Origin: Opitutus sp. GAS368
Lineage (GTDB): Bacteria > Verrucomicrobiota > Verrucomicrobiia > Opitutales > Opitutaceae
DNA length: 11,861 nt
Reading direction: 5' to 3'
Assembly (NCBI GenBank): GCA_945862035.1
Contig: CAMAXB010000069.1
Location: 1-11,861 of the forward strand
This document shows positions 6,795 to 11,861 of the stretch, piece after piece (within the stretch, counting starts at the first letter, position 1; each line of letters opens with the position of its first letter). The notes below the pieces were generated by a model, which saw nothing but the letters and a program-made list of their open reading frames with translations, did no database searches and was not told the DNA's origin. Made by a program: the position numbers and the translations under genes.

Positions 6795-9700
6795 TCAGTA
6801 GCGGACGATGGTTTCGTTGAGGTTCAGCAGCACCCGGCTGACCGAGGTCCAGGCGGCCAGTTCGACGCGATCCGTTCCCCCCGGCACCGGCAGCAGGCCG
6901 ACGCGGGTGAACGCCTCAGCTTCCTCCGGATTGGCCTGATAATGCTCCCACTGCGCAACGTGGAAGGCGCGCAGCGAGGCCGCCTCCCGCTCGTTCGGTT
7001 CGCGCGCCACGACGCGACGCACGCCCTCGGCGATGCGCTCGTCGACCGTCCCCGCTGGCCGCGCTGCGAGGATCTGCAGCGCCAGCCCGCGCGCCGCCTC
7101 CACGAAGGTGGGATCATTGAGCAGCGTCAGCGCCTGCTGGGGCGTGCTGGAGATCGCCCGCTCGGCCACGCACTCCTCGCGCGAGGGGGCGTCAAAGTTG
7201 GCTAGCATCGGGTGCAGGAAGGTCCGCTGCCAGTGCTGGTAGACGCCGCGGCGGTACTGCCGGTCATCCACCTGCGTCTCGTAGTCCCGGATCGGGAAGT
7301 TCAGGGAGGCGTAGTAACCCTCCGGCTGATACGGACGCGCGCTCGGCCCGCCGACTTCGCGGTCAATCAGTCCGGCGATGGCGAGGGCATTGTCGCGCAC
7401 AAACTCCGCCTCCAGCCGGCGGGCGTTCTGCCGCGCGAGCAGGCGGTTAGCCGGATCGGCGGCCAACAGTTCGGGCCGGGCCCGCGAGGACTGGCGGTAG
7501 GTCGAGGAGGTCACGATCAGGCGGACCATCGCCTTCACGTCCCAGCCACGATCCATGAATTCGACCGCGAGCCAGTCGAGCAGCTCGGGGTGACTCGGCC
7601 ATTCGCCCTGCGCGCCGAGATCATCGAGCACCGCAGAGAGCCCGGTCCCGAAGAACTGTTCCCACAGGCGGTTCACCAAGGCGCGCGCCGTGAGCGGATT
7701 GTCGCGCGACACAATCCAATTGGCCAGATCGAGCCGCGTCTGCCGCGGAGCGTCCGCGGGCAGGTCGCCGCCGGACAGGAAGCCGGGTGGCGCGGGCCTG
7801 ACCACTTCGCCGGTTTCATCCAGCCAGTTGCCGCGCGGCAGGATGCGCGTGGTCGCCGGGGTGGTCGCGGCCGTGACCGCGGTCCAGGCCTTACCGTCGA
7901 AGCACTCGGCGATCGCATGCAGCTCGCGCTGGATCGCGGCCTGGGCCTCGGCGTCGCCCGCACCGGTGCTGCGCAGGTACTCCCCGGCCCGCAGGGCCTT
8001 CTGGTCGTCCGTCGGGGCGGTGGCCAGCAGGGCCTCCCGCACTGCCGCGGGAACCGCGTCGCCCGGCAGGCGGCCGGCCAGAGGCGAGACCATCACGCGC
8101 ACGCGGCCAGGGTCGTTCATCGAGCCGGCGACCGCAACGCTGCTGCGGCCAAAGGTCGCAACCAGCCGTTCTCCCGCGGCCAGCGTGACCGGGGTCTTGA
8201 GCAGAAAGACGGCGGCCTGGGGCTGCTCCGCCAGAGCGGTGAAGGAGCGCCAGCCCGTCGTGACCGCGGGGAGCCGCTGTCCGTTGGAATAGGATTCGTT
8301 GGCCTGCTCCGTGTACCCGTTAAACACCTCGACCGGCCGCAGCGCTCCCTCCCCTGCGGGACGGATGGCAAAGGTCACGCGGGTATTGAACAGGTCCCGT
8401 CCGCCCCGGCCGACCTTGCCCTGATGCTGCTCATCGGGGAGGACCTCGACGCGGATGGCGGCAATCGATTCACCGGGAACAGCAAGGGCGACCACCGGCA
8501 GCGGGGACCGCGCCGCGCCGCGGCCGGTTGCGGGAACCGAGAAACGCGCGCTGCCATCCGCCAGCGCTTCAACCTGCGGGTCGTCGGCCGCCACGTCCGG
8601 CCGGGCGAGCCTCCACCCGCGGGTCGGCTCGGCCTGCAGGACAGTCGCGGCCTGCGCCACCCAGGCATCGAGCGCCGGCCAGCGCTCGGCATCCGCCGTC
8701 AGGCCGGGCGCAGACGAGGCGATGAATTGCTCGAGTCGCGCAGTGATCCGGTCGCGCCGACGCTCAAGGTAGTCGCTGGTGACCTGCAGCTCCGGCGGGA
8801 AGGGATGGTCGTTGGTGAAATTCCTCAGCTCCGGCTCCGGCGTGTAGGTGTAGTCATGGTACACGCCCCATTGCTTGATGTCGGCGAAGTAAGCGGCGGT
8901 CGCATAGAAGTCGCGCGCCGAGATCGGGTCATACTTGTGGTCGTGACACTCGGCGCAGGCCATGGTCGAGCCCATCCACGCGGTCGAGACGGCGCGCACG
9001 CGGTCGGCGGCGTACTTGGCGAGGTACTCCTTCGGCTGGGCGCCGCCCTCGCGCGTCATCATGTTGAGCCGGTTGAACCCGGTGGCGACCAGTTGCGCGG
9101 GCGTGGGGTTCGGGAGAAGGTCGCCCGCCAGCTGCTCGCGGGTGAACTGGTCGAAGGGCTTGTTGGCGTTGAACGCGTCGATCACGTAGTCGCGGTAGGG
9201 AAAGACATTCTGCAACTGGTCGCCGTGGAAGCCGACCGAGTCGGCGAAGCGGACGAGGTCGAGCCAGGGCACCGCCATGCGTTCGCCGTAGTGGGGGGAA
9301 GCTAGCAGCCGGTCGACCAGCCGCTCGTAGGCGTCGGGCGCGCCGTCCGCGACGAAGGCCGCGACCTCGGCGGTCGTGGGCGGAAGCCCGGTCAGGTCGA
9401 GGCTGAGCCGGCGGAGGAGCGTGGCGCGATCCGCCTCCGGCGAAGGCGTGAACGATTCGGTGGCGAGGCGATCGAGGACAAAGGCATCGACCGGCGTGCG
9501 GACCAACGCGGCCTGGGCCGGAGCGACCGCTGGCAGCGGACGTTTTTGCGGGACGACATAGGACCAATGCGCCTCGTACTTGGCGCCCTGCTCAATCCAG
9601 CGTTTCACGAGCGCGATGTCCCGTTCGGACAATTGATGAAGGGTATCGGGCGGCGGCATGACCTCGGCCGCCTCCTTGGAAATCAGCCGGCGCCAGACCT

Positions 9701-9998
9701 CGGAATTTTCCGGATCGCCCGGGATGATCGGGGTGCGGGTGCGGCCGGATTTGTCCGTGATGGGTGCGTAGGCTGATTCCGGTCGGTCGAGTCGCAGATC
9801 ACCCTTGTTGCCGGCGACGTCGCCTCCGTGGCACTTGAAGCACGTGTTCGACATGATCGGCCGGATGTCGCGATTGAACTCCACGACCGCCGGCAGGGGC
9901 TTCACCGCGGCCGCGGACACCCCGGCCAGCGCCAGCAAACCGAGCAGACCGGGCAGGACACGAAACAGAGAGCGCGGGGCAGCAACATCCGCAGGCAT
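6795..9998 (-). CDS. PSCyt1-DUF1549-DUF1553 secreted cytochrome protein
   Basis: This 1067-aa protein leads the operon. Residues 1-31 are a signal peptide (LFRVLPGLLGLLALAGVSAAA). A PSCyt1 cytochrome segment follows with CFKCHGG (53-59) and VMPPP (113-117). DUF1549 (PSCyt2), about 165-375, contains RRLSLDLTGLPPT (196-208), a second heme site CAECH (348-352) and DHKYDPISARDFYATAAYF (353-371). A beta-rich middle region (about 455-690) has no motif I can name. DUF1553 (PSD1), about 752-1010, contains ALVNRLWEQFFGTGL, MVRLIVTSSTYRQSS and CVAERAISSTPQQALTLLND. The domain order is the standard one for this family, which is expanded in Planctomycetota and Verrucomicrobiota and often linked to polysaccharide use, with no proven reaction. 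The ATG at 9998 was chosen because it gives a signal peptide. The frame continues upstream only to a TTG at 10076. Confidence 0.93.
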   Translation of the reverse strand: MPADVAAPRSLFRVLPGLLGLLALAGVSAAAVKPLPAVVEFNRDIRPIMSNTCFKCHGGDVAGNKGDLRLDRPESAYAPITDKSGRTRTPIIPGDPENSEVWRRLISKEAAEVMPPPDTLHQLSERDIALVKRWIEQGAKYEAHWSYVVPQKRPLPAVAPAQAALVRTPVDAFVLDRLATESFTPSPEADRATLLRRLSLDLTGLPPTTAEVAAFVADGAPDAYERLVDRLLASPHYGERMAVPWLDLVRFADSVGFHGDQLQNVFPYRDYVIDAFNANKPFDQFTREQLAGDLLPNPTPAQLVATGFNRLNMMTREGGAQPKEYLAKYAADRVRAVSTAWMGSTMACAECHDHKYDPISARDFYATAAYFADIKQWGVYHDYTYTPEPELRNFTNDHPFPPELQVTSDYLERRRDRITARLEQFIASSAPGLTADAERWPALDAWVAQAATVLQAEPTRGWRLARPDVAADDPQVEALADGSARFSVPATGRGAARSPLPVVALAVPGESIAAIRVEVLPDEQHQGKVGRGGRDLFNTRVTFAIRPAGEGALRPVEVFNGYTEQANESYSNGQRLPAVTTGWRSFTALAEQPQAAVFLLKTPVTLAAGERLVATFGRSSVAVAGSMNDPGRVRVMVSPLAGRLPGDAVPAAVREALLATAPTDDQKALRAGEYLRSTGAGDAEAQAAIQRELHAIAECFDGKAWTAVTAATTPATTRILPRGNWLDETGEVVRPAPPGFLSGGDLPADAPRQTRLDLANWIVSRDNPLTARALVNRLWEQFFGTGLSAVLDDLGAQGEWPSHPELLDWLAVEFMDRGWDVKAMVRLIVTSSTYRQSSRARPELLAADPANRLLARQNARRLEAEFVRDNALAIAGLIDREVGGPSARPYQPEGYYASLNFPIRDYETQVDDRQYRRGVYQHWQRTFLHPMLANFDAPSREECVAERAISSTPQQALTLLNDPTFVEAARGLALQILAARPAGTVDERIAEGVRRVVAREPNEREAASLRAFHVAQWEHYQANPEEAEAFTRVGLLPVPGGTDRVELAAWTSVSRVLLNLNETIVRY

Positions 9999-10069
9999 GA
10001 GGCGATCGTCTTTTGGGGGGATGGAGGGGATGACGGGTGCTTGCGCAGCGTCGCCAAGGGGTGCCACTA

Positions 10070-10098
10070 ATAACAATCAGCCGGACCGACCATGTAAA
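10070..10098 (-). promoter_or_regulatory. Sigma70-type promoter of the PSCyt/DUF1501 operon
   Basis: On the minus strand, TTTACA (10098-10093; 5 of 6 to the -35 consensus) is followed after exactly 17 bp by TGTTAT (10075-10070; 4 of 6 to the -10 consensus). Transcription would begin near 10063, leaving a leader of about 65 nt before the ATG at 9998. Spacing, orientation and position all fit. It has not been tested. Confidence 0.6.
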
Positions 10099-10280
10099 TG
10101 CCAGAGATTGACCCCCGTGAGATTCCGTCGGCCCAACCGACCGGGCGCCCGGGTTGTCGTTTCATTCCCGCAGGCCACAACCTCACCGCCCTTCCCGGAT
10201 CGAGAGGGGTAGAGGCACGAAAGCCACCGAAGCCCAACTCAGCGCCCGCACCGGGTGACACCTCCGGAGTGTTTACTTTC

Positions 10281-10298
10281 TGTCAGTTATATCTGACA
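10281..10298. promoter_or_regulatory. Operator-like dyad TGTCAG-N6-CTGACA
   Basis: Perfect 6-bp arms (10281-10286 and 10293-10298) flank the AT-rich centre ttatat, within an AT-rich stretch of the intergenic region. It overlaps a weak plus-strand promoter match (TTTACT at 10272-10277, 17 bp, GACAAT at 10295-10300), the arrangement expected for a dimeric repressor site. No regulator gene is present in the window. It could also be chance or a small hairpin. Confidence 0.35.
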
Positions 10299-10638
10299 AT
10301 AATTCACATAAAATCTGCTATACACGACATAAACTGCCGTGAAGACGACCCGCGCGCCTGGTGCGGAATTCCCGGATCGCCGGGGGGACAATCGGGGAAC
10401 GTCGGCGGCACTGCCGGCCAGCAGCATCCACCGGCATGACGCAGTTCGTCTTGGTGGTGGGGGCGGGGGGGCACGTGACGACCGCGTGTGCGGTATCCGT
10501 GAGCAGCGAGCCCTCTTCGACCTAACGACAGTCAAGCGAAGCCTTGTGGCGAAGGCTACGGATGCAAAACCACACAATTCCCGAGACCGAAGCGGCACTT
10601 GCCCGGAAGCCTGCGCTCGCCTTGCCTTACCCGCACTG

Positions 10639-11580
10639 ATGACCGCGCCGCTTGTCCTCCGTCCGCTCGCTGCCGCCGACCATGACGCCACCGCGCGCCT
10701 GCTCCACCGCGCGCTGGTGCACTGGTACGAGAGCCGGTTGCGACAGGGCTCCCGCTTCGGTTCGAGTGTAGAGCCCTTTCGACTCTTTCCTGAAGTGTAC
10801 GCCGCCCTTGATCCCGGTGAGGCCATCGCCGCCTGCGATGCCGATACCGGCGCGTTACTTGGAGTCACCTTCGTGCACCCGCGATCGACCCACATCGCCG
10901 TGGGGATTGTGGCAACCGCACCGGAAACGCAGGGCCGTGGTATCGCGCGGGCGATGCTGGAACCCGTGCTTGAGCGGGCGCGGCGGGCTGGCCTGCCCGT
11001 GCGCCTGGTCTCGAGCCTGCTCAACCTCGATTCCTTCTCGCTCTACTCGCGGCTCGGGTTTGTCCCCCACACGATCTTCCAGGACCTCGCGCTGACCATC
11101 CCGGAAACCGGATTGAGAGCCGCACCGCCGGCAGACGCGGACCGGGTACGCCGGGCGACCGACCCGGCGGAAGCCGGCAGCCTCGCGAAGCTTGAACGCG
11201 AGCTCCAAGGCATCGAGCGCGAGGGGGACCATGCCTTTTTCCTCCGCAACACGGTCGGCGATTGGCGCGTCTGGGTCCTCGACCACGAGGACGGCTCACC
11301 CGACGGATTCCTCGTCGCCAGCCATCACCCCTCCTGCGTCATGCTCGGACCCGGCGTGGCCCACGACGAAGCGACCGCGCTGGCCCTGCTCTGGCGGGCC
11401 CTCGACGCCTTGCGCGGCCATAGCGTGGTGTTCCTGGTCCCCTGCTCTGCGCGAAGGATTGTCCAGACCTGCTATGCCTGGGGCGCCCGCAACGTCGAGC
11501 TCCACGCCGCGCAGACCACCGGACCGGCTCCCGTGGCCCGCGGGATCGCACTCCCCACCTTTTTGCCGGAATCCGGCTGA
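10639..11580 (+). CDS. GNAT family N-acetyltransferase with a second degenerate GNAT-like half
   Basis: This is a 313-aa soluble protein. The N-terminal half is a clear Gcn5-related acetyltransferase domain. VGIVATAPETQGRGIARAML (88-107) is motif A, with the acetyl-CoA pyrophosphate loop QGRGIA (98-103). NLDSFSLYSRLGFVP (129-143) is motif B, with the usual late tyrosine/glycine/phenylalanine pattern. The C-terminal half (about 165-300) has the rhythm of a second GNAT fold (WRVWVLDHEDGSPDGFLVAS, 209-228; SARRIVQTCYAWGARNVELH, 270-289) but no Q-x-x-G-x-G loop, so it probably binds no CoA and may shape the substrate pocket. The acetyl acceptor is unknown. The ATG at 10639 was chosen because the fold begins at once (LVLRPLAAADHDATARLLHR). 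No co-transcribed partner is seen, and it converges with the tRNA gene 16 bp downstream. Confidence 0.85.
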   Translation: MTAPLVLRPLAAADHDATARLLHRALVHWYESRLRQGSRFGSSVEPFRLFPEVYAALDPGEAIAACDADTGALLGVTFVHPRSTHIAVGIVATAPETQGRGIARAMLEPVLERARRAGLPVRLVSSLLNLDSFSLYSRLGFVPHTIFQDLALTIPETGLRAAPPADADRVRRATDPAEAGSLAKLERELQGIEREGDHAFFLRNTVGDWRVWVLDHEDGSPDGFLVASHHPSCVMLGPGVAHDEATALALLWRALDALRGHSVVFLVPCSARRIVQTCYAWGARNVELHAAQTTGPAPVARGIALPTFLPESG

Positions 11581-11596
11581 GGCGGACGGAGCAGCG

Positions 11597-11682
11597 TGGT
11601 GCCCGGGGAGGGACTCGAACCCTCAAGACCTTGCGGCCAGCAGATTTTAAGTCTGATGCGTATACCATTCCGCCACCCGGGC
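11597..11682 (-). tRNA. tRNA-Leu, anticodon UAA, CCA encoded
   Basis: The minus strand folds as a class II tRNA: acceptor stem GCCCGGG/CCCGGGC, D arm GCG/CGC, anticodon loop CTTAAAA with TAA at 11649-11647, long variable arm GGCC-GCAA-GGTC, and T arm GAGGG-TTCGAGT-CCCTC. The discriminator is A (11600) and CCA is encoded (11599-11597). The long variable arm and UAA anticodon identify leucine (UUA and UUG codons). The anticodon stem has a T27-C43 mismatch at its outer pair and the D stem is only three pairs. No clear promoter was recognised upstream. Confidence 0.97.
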
Positions 11683-11861
11683 GGGCACGTGGGTTGATTC
11701 TCTGCCAAAGGCGCCATAGGGGGGCGAGCCTGATTCTTTCGGGAGATCTCCTTGCGGACAAAAAAGAGGTCGCAGGCATCGGCCGGGCGATTTCCACCGC
11801 GGTCGGGGCGAGCTCCAACCCGCCCCTGCCCGGTGGCCGGATCGGATGTCGCGCGCGGGCG
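11683..11861. other. Unassigned right end
   Basis: Nothing could be named here. Several frames stay open through the stretch on both strands, as expected in DNA this GC-rich, but none shows a family motif. Frames that run through the tRNA are excluded. It contains a palindrome (ggagatctcc, 11742-11751) and a run of six A (11760-11765), and should include the tRNA promoter. Confidence 0.4.

Larger units (their letters stand above)
9999..10638. other. 640-bp intergenic region between divergent operon and GNAT gene
   Basis: Apart from the promoter and dyad listed separately, I see no gene here. The GNAT frame stays open upstream to a GTG at 10339, but that extension is Gly/Arg-rich and reads like non-coding GC-rich DNA. 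Short frames at 10067-10261 (minus) and 10098-10439 (plus) overlap each other and show no domain. The part at 10270-10340 is clearly AT-rich and likely regulatory. Confidence 0.5.

Noticed and set aside
7212..9305. A 697-codon open frame on the plus strand, antisense to the DUF1549/DUF1553 gene
   Set aside because: It is an antisense shadow produced by GC-biased third positions of a well-supported gene. Its translation is rich in Arg, Gly and Ala with no domain, signal or coherent structure.
10339..10638. Upstream extension of the GNAT gene to a GTG at 10339
   Set aside because: The extra 100 residues are Gly/Arg-rich and unlike the domain that begins immediately at the ATG at 10639. The stretch also includes likely regulatory DNA.
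11559..11577. Hairpin gccgg-att-ccggc next to an A/T run at the end of the GNAT gene, considered as a tRNA terminator
   Set aside because: On the minus strand the hairpin is followed by A residues, not T. On the plus strand the T run comes before the hairpin. Neither orientation gives an intrinsic terminator.

Overview
The window looks like chromosomal DNA from a GC-rich member of the Verrucomicrobiota, probably near Opitutaceae. This is inferred from gene content: a PSCyt/DUF1549/DUF1553 - DUF1501 - cytochrome/leucine-rich-repeat operon typical of the Planctomycetota-Verrucomicrobiota group, a DUF481 outer-membrane protein, prepilin-type genes, and an intergenic CACAGAT repeat of a kind I recall from such genomes. 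No phage, plasmid, transposase, CRISPR or defence gene was seen.

Layout, left to right. At 1-800 lie two copies of a small type IV prepilin-like gene on the minus strand, exactly 532 bp apart. The left copy has no start codon and a damaged cleavage motif, so it is a decaying pseudogene running off the window. The right copy is intact and ends in a clean intrinsic terminator. An AT-rich promoter-like island at about 1009-1051 precedes a plus-strand DUF481 outer-membrane beta-barrel gene (1178-2197). Converging on it are nadD and rsfS on the minus strand (3616-2317). This is a common bacterial pair, but here RsfS carries a 91-residue lysine-rich tail with no acidic residues. A 153-bp inverted repeat built from 10-bp CACAGAT-type units (3683-3835) separates nadD from the next operon.

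The core of the window (9998-3844, minus strand) is a three-gene operon with gaps of 2 and 9 bp. It encodes a 1067-aa secreted PSCyt1-DUF1549-DUF1553 protein with two CxxCH sites, a 484-aa Tat-exported DUF1501 protein, and a 494-aa membrane protein joining a DUF2231-like four-helix domain, a CxxCH cytochrome segment and leucine-rich repeats. A good sigma70-type promoter (10070-10098) lies about 70 bp upstream of the first gene. All three products are predicted to act at the outer face of the inner membrane or in the periplasm. They may form a heme-containing module, perhaps linked to polysaccharide breakdown, but the substrate cannot be read from the sequence.

The right end has a 640-bp intergenic region with a perfect-arm operator-like dyad, a plus-strand GNAT acetyltransferase with a second degenerate GNAT-like half (10639-11580), and a minus-strand tRNA-Leu(UAA) with encoded CCA (11682-11597). 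None of the eight protein-coding starts has a recognisable Shine-Dalgarno sequence.
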